Below are positions 7,350 through 14,469 of a DNA stretch of 64,000 nucleotides, piece by piece. Positions within the stretch are counted from its first letter, which is position 1; the number at the start of each line of letters is the position of its first letter. The notes under the pieces were generated by a model. It did no database searches. It was not told the DNA's origin and saw only the letters and a list, made by a program, of their open reading frames with translations. A program made the translations under genes and the position numbers. This DNA is from Streptomyces klenkii (lineage in GTDB: Bacteria > Actinomycetota > Actinomycetes > Streptomycetales > Streptomycetaceae), in the NCBI RefSeq assembly GCF_003626645.1, contig NZ_RBAM01000007.1:186001-250000 (forward strand), in the 5' to 3' direction.

Positions 7350-9197
7350 ATGTGCGGAATCGTTGGCTATGTGGGAGGGCAGTCCGCCCTCGATGTCGTA
7401 TTGGCGGGGCTGCGGCGGCTGGAGTACCGCGGCTATGACTCGGCCGGGGTGGCGGTGCTGGCCGACGGCGGCCTCGCCGCCGCGAAGAAGGCGGGCAAGC
7501 TCGCCAACCTGGAGAAGGAGCTGTCCGACCGGCCGCTGCCGTCCGGCCCGACCGGCATCGGCCACACCCGCTGGGCCACGCACGGCGCGCCCAACGACGC
7601 CAACGCCCACCCCCACCTGGACAACCCGGGCCGCGTCGCCGTCGTCCACAACGGCATCATCGAGAACTTCGCCGAACTGCGGGCCGAGCTGACCGAGCGG
7701 GGCCACGCCCTCGGCTCGGAGACCGACACCGAGGTCGTCGCGCACCTGCTGTCCGAGTCCTTCTCCTCCTGCGGGGACCTCGCCGAGTCGATGCGGCAGG
7801 TCTGCCTCCGCCTGGAGGGCGCGTTCACGCTGGTCGCGGTGCACGCGGACGAGCCGGACGTGGTGGTCGGCGCGCGCCGCAACTCCCCGCTCGTGGTCGG
7901 TCTCGGCGACGGCGAGTCCTTCCTCGCCTCCGACGTCGCCGCGTTCATCGAGCACACCCGCGAGGCCGTCGAGCTGGGCCAGGACCAGGTTGTCGAGCTG
8001 CGCCGCGACGGGGTGACCGTCACCGGCTTCGACGGCGCGCCCGCGGACGTCCGCCCGTACCACGTCGACTGGGACGCCTCGGCCGCCGAGAAGGGCGGCT
8101 ACGACTACTTCATGCTCAAGGAGATCGCCGAGCAGCCGAAGGCCGTCGCGGACACGCTGCTGGGCCGGATCGACGCCGCGGGGACGCTGTCGCTGGACGA
8201 GGTGCGGATCCCGGCGTCCGTGCTGCGCGAGGCCGACAAGATCGTCATCGTGGCGTGCGGGACGGCGTACCACGCGGGGATGATCGCCAAGTACGCGATC
8301 GAGCACTGGACGCGGATCCCCTGCGAGACCGAGCTGGCCAGCGAGTTCCGCTACCGGGACCCGATCCTCGACCAGCGGACGCTGGTGATCGCCATCAGCC
8401 AGTCCGGCGAGACGATGGACACCCTGATGGCGCTGCGGCACGCGCGGGAGCAGGGCGCGAAGGTCCTCGCCATCTGCAACACCAACGGCTCGACGATTCC
8501 GCGCGAGTCGGACGCGGTCCTGTACACGCACGCGGGCCCGGAGGTGGCCGTCGCCTCCACGAAGGCGTTCCTCACCCAGCTGGTGGCCTGCTACCTGGTG
8601 GCGCTGTACCTGGGGCAGGTGCGCGGCACCAAGTGGGGCGACGAGGTCGTCTCCGTGATCCGCGAGCTGTCGCAGATCGCGGGGCAGGTGGAGGAGGTCC
8701 TGGAGACCATGGAGCCCGTGCGGGAGCTCGCGCGCTCCCTGGCGGACAAGAACACGGTGCTGTTCCTGGGCCGGCACGTGGGCTATCCCGTGGCCCTGGA
8801 GGGCGCGCTGAAGCTCAAGGAGCTCGCGTACATGCACGCGGAGGGCTTCGCGGCGGGCGAGCTCAAGCACGGGCCGATCGCGCTCATCGAGGAGGACCTG
8901 CCGGTGGTGGTGGTCGTGCCGTCGCCGCGGGGCCGGTCCGTCCTCCACGACAAGATCGTGTCGAACATCCAGGAGATCCGGGCGCGCGGCGCGCGCACGA
9001 TCGTGATCGCCGAGCGGGGCGACGAGGCGGTGCGGCCGTACGCCGACCACCTCGTGGAGATTCCGCGGACGCCGGTGCTGCTGCAACCCCTGGTGGCCAC
9101 GGTGCCGCTCCAGGTCTTCGCGTGCGAGCTCGCGACGGCCCGCGGCAACGAGGTCGACCAGCCGCGCAACCTGGCGAAGTCGGTGACCGTCGAATGA
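7350..9197 (+). CDS. glmS: Glutamine-fructose-6-phosphate aminotransferase (isomerising)
   Basis: Makes glucosamine-6-phosphate from fructose-6-phosphate and glutamine, the entry to hexosamine synthesis. 615 residues, family length. It starts MCGIVGYVGG, so Cys 2 becomes the N-terminal nucleophile of the glutaminase domain; HTRWATHGAPN and the NGIIENF block follow. Two SIS domains come after residue 240 (SQSGETMDTL), and the C-terminus PRNLAKSVTVE is diagnostic. No good ribosome binding site precedes the ATG, and no glmS ribozyme is seen. The stop overlaps the acpS start (ATGA), so the two are translationally coupled. Confidence 0.97.
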   Translation: MCGIVGYVGGQSALDVVLAGLRRLEYRGYDSAGVAVLADGGLAAAKKAGKLANLEKELSDRPLPSGPTGIGHTRWATHGAPNDANAHPHLDNPGRVAVVHNGIIENFAELRAELTERGHALGSETDTEVVAHLLSESFSSCGDLAESMRQVCLRLEGAFTLVAVHADEPDVVVGARRNSPLVVGLGDGESFLASDVAAFIEHTREAVELGQDQVVELRRDGVTVTGFDGAPADVRPYHVDWDASAAEKGGYDYFMLKEIAEQPKAVADTLLGRIDAAGTLSLDEVRIPASVLREADKIVIVACGTAYHAGMIAKYAIEHWTRIPCETELASEFRYRDPILDQRTLVIAISQSGETMDTLMALRHAREQGAKVLAICNTNGSTIPRESDAVLYTHAGPEVAVASTKAFLTQLVACYLVALYLGQVRGTKWGDEVVSVIRELSQIAGQVEEVLETMEPVRELARSLADKNTVLFLGRHVGYPVALEGALKLKELAYMHAEGFAAGELKHGPIALIEEDLPVVVVVPSPRGRSVLHDKIVSNIQEIRARGARTIVIAERGDEAVRPYADHLVEIPRTPVLLQPLVATVPLQVFACELATARGNEVDQPRNLAKSVTVE

Positions 9198-9562
9198 TCG
9201 TCGGAGTGGGCATCGACGTCGCCGAGATCGAACGCTTCGACGCCGCCCTGCGGCGTACGCCCGCGCTGGCGGAGCGGCTGTTCGTGGAGCGGGAGCTGTA
9301 CCTGCCGAGCGGCGAGCGGCGCGGCATCGCGTCCCTGGCCGCACGCTTCGCGGCGAAGGAGGCCGTCGCCAAGGCCCTGGGCGCGCCGGGGAACCTGCTG
9401 TGGACGGACGCGGAAGTCACGACGGAGGCGAGCGGCCAGCCGCGGCTGCGGGTGTCGGGAACGGTGGCGGCGCGGGCCGAGGAGCTCGGGGTGACGTCGT
9501 GGCACGTCTCGCTGAGCCATGACGCGGGGGTGGCGTCGGCGGTGGTGGTGGCGGAGAAGTAG
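9194..9562 (+). CDS. acpS: Holo-[acyl-carrier-protein] synthase
   Basis: Transfers 4-phosphopantetheine from CoA to acyl carrier proteins. 122 residues, the usual AcpS size. It has the N-terminal metal-binding MIVGVGIDVAEIERF and the second signature RFAAKEAVAKALG, with LSHDAGVASAVVV at the end. Overlaps glmS by four bases (ATGA), so it is probably expressed with it. It is the last core gene before the accessory insertion at 9.6-18.5 kb. Confidence 0.95.
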   Translation: MIVGVGIDVAEIERFDAALRRTPALAERLFVERELYLPSGERRGIASLAARFAAKEAVAKALGAPGNLLWTDAEVTTEASGQPRLRVSGTVAARAEELGVTSWHVSLSHDAGVASAVVVAEK

Positions 9563-9575
9563 CGCTCACCGTCGC

Positions 9576-9624
9576 CCTGTTGCAGGGCAGTTGACCTGTG
9601 GCCGGTCGGCCTGTCACAGGACAG
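9576..9624 (+). promoter_or_regulatory. Two copies of CCTGTYRCAGGRCAG upstream of the XRE gene
   Basis: CCTGTTGCAGGGCAG (9576-9590) and CCTGTCACAGGACAG (9610-9624) match at 12 of 15 bases and start 34 bp apart, near three helical turns. Each has an internal CCTGT-N-RCAGG dyad. A TTGACC lies between them. They are likely operators, perhaps for the adjacent XRE regulator. Confidence 0.5.
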
Positions 9625-9663
9625 GGGTACGGTTTCCGTGTCGCGTCAGAAACGGAGCCACGT

Positions 9664-10857
9664 ATGCCCCCGCACTTTGACGAACACACCGGCCACACCG
9701 GCGCACGCATCGCCGGCGTGCGGAAGGTCCGCCGCCTGACCCGGCGCGAGTTGGCGGACCTGGCCCACGTCTCGTACAGCACCCTGACCAAGGTCGAGCA
9801 GGGTGCTCTGCCCGCAAGCCCTTCGGTCATCGGGGCGCTGGCTCGTGCGCTCTCCCTGCCCGTCACCGAACTGACCGGCCAGCCCTACGTGGACGAGCTG
9901 CGGGCGGACCAGCTGGACGGGCTGATCCAGCCGATCCGCGAGGCGCTGGACGTCTACGACCTCGGGCCCGATCCGGACGTCATGCCGCGCACCCTGCCCG
10001 AGCTGGAAGCGCACGCCGACGAGCTGTGCGCCATGGTCCGTGCGACGAACATCAAGCAGGTCGCCGCCGGTCTGCCCGCGCTGATCCACGAGGCGACCAC
10101 GGCGGCGCACACGGCCCCCGGGGACCGCAGCTGGCGCGTCCTGGCCAGCACGTACCGCACGGCCTACGACGTGACCACGAAGCTCGGCTTCCTCGATCTG
10201 TGCACGGTCGCGCTGGACCGCCTGGAATGGGCCGCGCAGCGCGCCTCGGACCCGGTCCTCGGCGGGATGCGCCAGTACTTGCGGGCCCTGGCCTACCTGC
10301 GCGCCAGTGACTACCGCACGGGCAAGCGGCTCGTGCGGCTCGGCATGGCCACCTTGGCGCAGGCCGAGGCGGGGCGGGTGCGCGACGTCGTCACGGGCCA
10401 GCTGCACCTGGGTGCCGCCGTCCTCGCGGGCCGCGACAAGGACGAGGGCGCCGCCACCGGGCACCTCGACGAGGCGCGGCGGATCGCGGAGCGCACGGGC
10501 GAGGCCGGGAAGGTGCACTGGCTGTCGTTCGGGCCGACCAACGTCGGAGCGCACCACGTGAGCGTCCTCGCCGAGCTGGACCGGTATCCGGAGGCGGTAC
10601 GGGCGGCCGAGGACACGGTCATCCCGGCCACCTGGCCACCGTCCCGCCGGGCCCACCACTACACCGAGGTCGCACGGGCCGAGCTGTGGACCGGCCGCAC
10701 GGACGCGGCCTTCAGGAATCTCCAGCTGGCGCGGAAGGTGGCGCCGCAGCAGACGCGCTACCACCCGGTGGTGCGGGAGACGTTCGCGGGGCTGGAGTCG
10801 GCGAGGCGGCGCATGCCGGAGACGTTCAGCAACTACGGTGCTTGGCTGGGCCGGTGA
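9664..10857 (+). CDS. XRE-family transcriptional regulator with TPR-like C-terminus
   Basis: 397 residues. A helix-turn-helix lies at about residues 14-65 (RRLTRRELADLAHVSYSTL, then KVEQGALPASPSVIGALARAL). The remaining ~320 residues are helical and Ala/Leu-rich, of the kind seen in Streptomyces regulators with a TPR-like ligand-sensing region. ATG 9664 follows an ACGGAG. The stop lies directly before a truncated ATP-grasp gene, so the two may be cotranscribed. Its likely operators are the paired repeats just upstream. The ligand is not predictable. Confidence 0.85.
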   Translation: MPPHFDEHTGHTGARIAGVRKVRRLTRRELADLAHVSYSTLTKVEQGALPASPSVIGALARALSLPVTELTGQPYVDELRADQLDGLIQPIREALDVYDLGPDPDVMPRTLPELEAHADELCAMVRATNIKQVAAGLPALIHEATTAAHTAPGDRSWRVLASTYRTAYDVTTKLGFLDLCTVALDRLEWAAQRASDPVLGGMRQYLRALAYLRASDYRTGKRLVRLGMATLAQAEAGRVRDVVTGQLHLGAAVLAGRDKDEGAATGHLDEARRIAERTGEAGKVHWLSFGPTNVGAHHVSVLAELDRYPEAVRAAEDTVIPATWPPSRRAHHYTEVARAELWTGRTDAAFRNLQLARKVAPQQTRYHPVVRETFAGLESARRRMPETFSNYGAWLGR

Positions 10858-10888
10858 CGCACGGTCGAGCGGATGGGGTGGACGGCTC

Positions 10889-11671
10889 ATGGTCGGGGAG
10901 AGGACTGCCGACTTATCCGCCGTGCGCGCTCTGTACCACCGTCGGCCGAACGTCTACGCAACGGACAGCGGGGGGCAGACCGCTCGGTTCGCCGCTCAGG
11001 AGAACCGGCGTGGACTGGGCGGAGTGCTGGGCGCGCTCCCGGGGTGTCTGTACGTCAGCCACCCGCAGGCCATCGCGCGGGCCGAGTACAAGCCTGCTCA
11101 GCTGGACGTGGCGACTCGGGCGGGGCTCACCGTCCCGGCGACCCTGATTACGAACGATCCGGTGGAGGCCGAGGCCTTCTGCGCTGAACAGCCTTCGATT
11201 TACAAGCCTTTGCATGCCGGGGCGTATGACATCGGAGGCGAACCTGCCGGAATCTGGGCCGCTCCGGTCGGACCGGGAGAGATCGACGGGGCGGTGGCCG
11301 GCAGCGCCCACCTGTTCCAGGCTCGTGTGCCCAAGGTGGCCGATGTGCGCGTGGTTGTTGCCGGAGATCAGGTGTTCAGCGCCCGGATCACCGCGCCACC
11401 GGGCGTCGTGGACTGGCGGGCTGAGTACCAGAGTCTCGCTTATGAGCCGGTGACCTGCCCTGATGGGATACACGAGGCATTGGCGCGGTTCCTTGCCGAC
11501 TTCGGACTGCGTTTCGGCGCCTTCGATTTCGCCGTGACCGCGGACGATGCTTGGTGGTTCCTGGAGTGCAATCCCAACGGCCAATGGGCGTGGCTGCAAG
11601 CTGCGGCCGGGCTGCCGATCACGAACGCAATCGCGGATCTGCTGGCGAACGGAGCGAGCCATCATGATTGA
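10889..11671 (+). CDS. ATP-grasp peptide maturase (graspetide type), N-terminally truncated
   Basis: 260 residues resembling ATP-grasp ligases that form ester or amide cross-links in ribosomal peptides. Recognisable blocks are VRALYHRRP, ENRRGLGGVLGALP, AEYKPAQLDVATRAGLTVP, ATLITNDP, the nucleotide-binding IYKPLHAG and the metal-binding FLECNPNGQWAWLQ. Family members are usually about 320 residues, so roughly the first 60 (the pre-ATP-grasp fold) are absent. In-frame codons before the ATG (GWGGRL) still resemble the family, which suggests a deletion junction just after the XRE stop. Codon 9 is TTA, making translation bldA-dependent. Codon use is less GC-biased than in neighbouring genes. It overlaps the methyltransferase by eight bases. 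It may be a non-functional remnant. Confidence 0.75.
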   Translation: MVGERTADLSAVRALYHRRPNVYATDSGGQTARFAAQENRRGLGGVLGALPGCLYVSHPQAIARAEYKPAQLDVATRAGLTVPATLITNDPVEAEAFCAEQPSIYKPLHAGAYDIGGEPAGIWAAPVGPGEIDGAVAGSAHLFQARVPKVADVRVVVAGDQVFSARITAPPGVVDWRAEYQSLAYEPVTCPDGIHEALARFLADFGLRFGAFDFAVTADDAWWFLECNPNGQWAWLQAAAGLPITNAIADLLANGASHHD

Positions 11672-12782
11672 CCCCGTGCTCTCGGAACACCGGCGGGCCG
11701 GCCTCGCGCGGCACCTGTCCGAGGTCGGTGCTTTGCGCAGCCCGGAATGGGAGGCGGCCGTGTTGTCCGTGCCCCGTGAGTCGTTCGTCTCGGGTTGGTT
11801 CGAGTACGAAGACGGCCGCTGGTACCGGCCTGTGTCCGTGGACTCTGCGGCCGGGCTCGCTCGGATCTACGAAGACGACTCCCTTGTGACGCAGGTGGCG
11901 GGCGGCGTTTTTCCTGACCAGGTCGAGGGACGTATCGCGGCGGCCCCCTCTTCGTCGTCCACCATGCCGAGCCTGGTTGTGCGGATGCTCGAAGATCTGC
12001 GGGTGCCCGAAGGCGGACACGTCTTGGAGATCGGCACAGGCACGGGTTACTCGACGGCGCTGCTCTGTCATGTCGTCGGTGAGGACAACGTGACTACGGT
12101 CGAAGTCGACGCGGAGGTGTCCGCCCGCGCCGGGATGGCGCTCGCAGGCGCCGGGTACTGGCCTGCCCGTGTGGTGGGCGACGGCCTGAAGGGCTGCAAG
12201 GACGGCAGCCCCTATGACCGGGTGGTCGCCACATGCGGCGTGCACACGGTGCCGGCCGACTGGCTCGCGCAGACGCGTCCCGGCGGTGAGATCCTGGTGA
12301 CGGTCGGTGGATGGATGTACGCATCCGAACTCGTGCGGCTCACGGTCGCTGAGGACGGCACGGCGAGCGGCCCCGTACTCGGCGGCCAGGTCTCGTTCAT
12401 GCTCGCCCGTCCGCACCTTCCACCCCCGCTCGGAATCCTGCCGGATCTCAGTGAGGGTGATGCAGTGCCCACAGAGCTGGGTGCGGACGTGCTGGACGAC
12501 TGGACGGCTCGATTCGTCGCACAGTTCGCAGTGCCGTGCGCGCAGCGGTTCACGCTCGAACGGGACGGCCTGGCGGAGCACGTCGTCGTTGACGTCGAGG
12601 CCGGATCCTGGGCGGCCATCTTTCAGGACCGCGGACAGTGGATGGTGAGGGAAGGCGGCACGGCACGCCTGTGGGATCAGATCGCTGAACGCGTCACACA
12701 CTGGCAGGCGGACGGGCGGCCGTCGGCCGACCGGATGCGGCTGCACGTCGGCCCCGCCGGGCAACGCCTTACGTGGGCGTAG
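11664..12782 (+). CDS. PCMT-like O-methyltransferase of an ATP-grasp peptide system
   Basis: 372 residues. It resembles protein-L-isoaspartate O-methyltransferases, with the SAM motif VLEIGTGTGYSTALL near residue 116, the SSSTMPSLVVRML block before it, and DRVVATCGVHTVP after. A C-terminal extension of about 150 residues goes beyond the classic PIMT core, as in methyltransferases paired with ATP-grasp graspetide maturases. Known members methylate an Asp of the cross-linked peptide, giving aspartimide-type products. Its start overlaps the end of the ATP-grasp gene, so they form an operon. No precursor peptide gene was found next to it. Confidence 0.8.
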   Translation: MIDPVLSEHRRAGLARHLSEVGALRSPEWEAAVLSVPRESFVSGWFEYEDGRWYRPVSVDSAAGLARIYEDDSLVTQVAGGVFPDQVEGRIAAAPSSSSTMPSLVVRMLEDLRVPEGGHVLEIGTGTGYSTALLCHVVGEDNVTTVEVDAEVSARAGMALAGAGYWPARVVGDGLKGCKDGSPYDRVVATCGVHTVPADWLAQTRPGGEILVTVGGWMYASELVRLTVAEDGTASGPVLGGQVSFMLARPHLPPPLGILPDLSEGDAVPTELGADVLDDWTARFVAQFAVPCAQRFTLERDGLAEHVVVDVEAGSWAAIFQDRGQWMVREGGTARLWDQIAERVTHWQADGRPSADRMRLHVGPAGQRLTWA

Positions 12783-12850
12783 CCGTCAGCAGTCTGCTCA
12801 TGGCGCCCGGTCCTCGGACGGGGCCGCGCCTCCGGTCCCGGTCAGCGCGG

Positions 12851-12885
12851 TCTCGTCCGGTGCGGTTTCGCCGTGCCGGACGAGA
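12851..12885. terminator. Bidirectional terminator between methyltransferase and chaplin
   Basis: TCTCGTCCGG (12851-12860) is perfectly inverted at 12876-12885, between the convergent ends of the two genes. Confidence 0.7.
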
Positions 12886-12903
12886 TGGAGGAGGCGCGCG
12901 GGG

Positions 12904-13152
12904 CTAGTCGGTGATGCAGACGTTTCCGGCGGTCTGGTTGAGGAGGCCGATGATGTTGATGGGGAAGGAACACAGCGTCACCGGCACGCGGATGGGCACC
13001 TGGATCGTGTTGCCCGTGATGACGCCTTGAGAGTTGGCGGCGGCGCCGGCTGCGACGCTGTCCGCGGAGGCCGTACCCGCGGTGGCCGCGCCTGCGGCGG
13101 CGAGGAGCGTGGCGGTGGCGGCCGCGCTGGCGGCCTTGGCGGAGGGTGTCAT
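12904..13152 (-). CDS. Short chaplin (surface-active cell-wall peptide)
   Basis: 82 residues. A basic, Ala-rich signal peptide ends near ATAGTASADS. A single chaplin domain follows (NSQGVITGNTIQVPIRVPV, then the two conserved Cys and IIGLLNQTAGNVC). Short chaplins are secreted, assemble into amyloid fibrils and make aerial hyphae and spores hydrophobic. The usual CGNTI-type turn is replaced by CSFPI, and NPAFGN by NQTAGN, so this is a divergent member. The ATG follows GGGAG closely. Divergent from the MerR gene; no BldN-type promoter was found upstream. Confidence 0.85.
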   Translation of the reverse strand: MTPSAKAASAAATATLLAAAGAATAGTASADSVAAGAAANSQGVITGNTIQVPIRVPVTLCSFPINIIGLLNQTAGNVCITD

Positions 13153-13230
13153 GGGAGCTCCCGGGGATGGGGGGTTGATGCGCGGCCAAGTCTCCCGCAT
13201 GATTCTCCCTTTTTGTCTCATTTGCCGTGT

Positions 13231-13270
13231 GTGCCGTATCCCGGTGAGTGCCGCATCCCGGCGAGTGCCG
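13231..13270. repeat. 17-bp tandem repeat upstream of the chaplin
   Basis: GTGCCGYATCCCGGYGA occurs twice in tandem (13231-13247 and 13248-13264), followed by a third GTGCCG. It lies between the divergent chaplin and MerR genes and may hold operator half-sites. Confidence 0.55.
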
Positions 13271-13307
13271 TGGCGCGCCGGGTGCCCGTAAGCCGGCGGA
13301 TCCGGTG

Positions 13308-13336
13308 TTGACTCTCCAGCGACCGGAGACTCCAAG
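13308..13336 (+). promoter_or_regulatory. MerR-type promoter/operator
   Basis: TTGACT is followed by CTCC and an inverted GGAG, giving an imperfect dyad (8 of 10 arm positions) in the spacer. This is the arrangement by which MerR proteins bind between the -35 and -10 boxes of their own promoter. The predicted transcript start would fall near ATG 13346. Confidence 0.5.
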
Positions 13337-13345
13337 GTGAGGGAC

Positions 13346-14305
13346 ATGGACGACGACACCTCGTACGCCTCGGGCTCCCCGCACTCGATCGGGGAGCTGG
13401 CCCGGCTGACCGGGCTGACGGTCAGGACGATCCGGTTCTGGTCCGACACGGGCGTGGTGCCGCCGACCGACCGCACACCCGCGGGCTACCGCCTCTACGG
13501 CCCCGACGCGCTCGCGCGCCTCGGCCTCGTGCGGACGCTGCGCGAACTCGGCGTGGGTCTGCCCGTCATCCGGCAGGTGCTGGAGCGGGAGATCACCGTC
13601 GCCGAGGTCGCGGCCGTCCACGCCGAGGCCCTGGACGTGCAGATCCGCACCTTGCGGTTGCGTCAGGCCGTGCTGCGGGCGGTGGCCGGGCGCGGGTCGA
13701 CACCGGAGGAGATGGAACTCATGCACAAGCTCGCGACCCTGTCTGATCAGGAGCGGCGCCGGCTGATCAACGAATTCATCGACAGCGCCTTCGAGGGCCT
13801 GGACGTCGACCCCGGCTTCCTCGCCTCGATGCGCAGCGGCATGCCAGAGCTGCCGGAGGACCCCTCGCAGGAGCAGCTCGACGCCTGGGTGGAGCTCGCG
13901 GAGCTCGTCCAGGACGAGGGGTTCCGGGCCGGGATCCGGCGGGCGGCCGAGGACCAGACGCGCGTGTGGAAGGAGTCCGGGCGGCCCGACGGCGAGCGCA
14001 CGAAGCGGGTCGCGCAGGCGATCAAGGAGAGGTCGGAGGCCGCGCGGCAGGCCGGGATCGCGCCGGACAGCCCCGAGGCCGGGCCGTACCTCGACGAGCT
14101 CGCCGCGGTCTGCGCGGAGATCTCGGACCGCGAGGACGGGCCGGAGTTCCGGGCCTGGCTGCTGGAGCGGCTGGAGACCGGCAACGACCCGCGCTACGGC
14201 AAGTACTGGCGGCTCATCGCCGTGATCAACGGCTGGGCGCTGCCGGACATGGAGCCGGCGACGGAGTGGTTCACGGCCGCGGTTCGCGCTTCGGTGCGCG
14301 GATAG
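13346..14305 (+). CDS. MerR-family transcriptional regulator
   Basis: 319 residues. The N-terminal winged HTH has the MerR signature SIGELARLTGLTVRTIRFWS, then TPAGYRLYGPDALARL. A coiled-coil-like segment follows to about residue 110. The last ~200 residues are acidic and helical with no Cys pattern for metals, so a small-molecule or protein ligand is more likely. ATG 13346 is chosen because the MerR-type promoter would start transcription about there; GTG 13337 is the alternative. It ends at a strong hairpin and is probably autoregulated. Confidence 0.85.
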   Translation: MDDDTSYASGSPHSIGELARLTGLTVRTIRFWSDTGVVPPTDRTPAGYRLYGPDALARLGLVRTLRELGVGLPVIRQVLEREITVAEVAAVHAEALDVQIRTLRLRQAVLRAVAGRGSTPEEMELMHKLATLSDQERRRLINEFIDSAFEGLDVDPGFLASMRSGMPELPEDPSQEQLDAWVELAELVQDEGFRAGIRRAAEDQTRVWKESGRPDGERTKRVAQAIKERSEAARQAGIAPDSPEAGPYLDELAAVCAEISDREDGPEFRAWLLERLETGNDPRYGKYWRLIAVINGWALPDMEPATEWFTAAVRASVRG

Positions 14306-14311
14306 GGGCTG

Positions 14312-14341
14312 TGGGGCGGGGCGCGGCCGTGCCCCGCCCCA
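14312..14341 (+). terminator. Terminator after the MerR gene
   Basis: TGGGGCGGGGC (14312-14322) pairs perfectly with GCCCCGCCCCA (14331-14341), seven bases past the stop. A second palindrome, GCCTCCCGGGAGGC, follows at 14345-14358. Confidence 0.75.
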
Positions 14342-14469
14342 GCAGCCTCCCGGGAGGCCGTGCGCACTTGTGCGGAACCCCCTGTCGCCTCACGTCTCCT
14401 GACGTATCGTCTGTTCGCGGTAACGCGGCGGCCGGAGCGGAATCGGACGGGGATCGGACGGCGATACGG

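Noticed and set aside
7300..7350. A glmS ribozyme or riboswitch
   Set aside because: Only 72 bp precede glmS and no ribozyme core is visible.
9664..12782. A complete, working graspetide cluster
   Set aside because: No precursor gene with repeated acidic and Thr/Ser core was found and the maturase lacks its N-terminal part.
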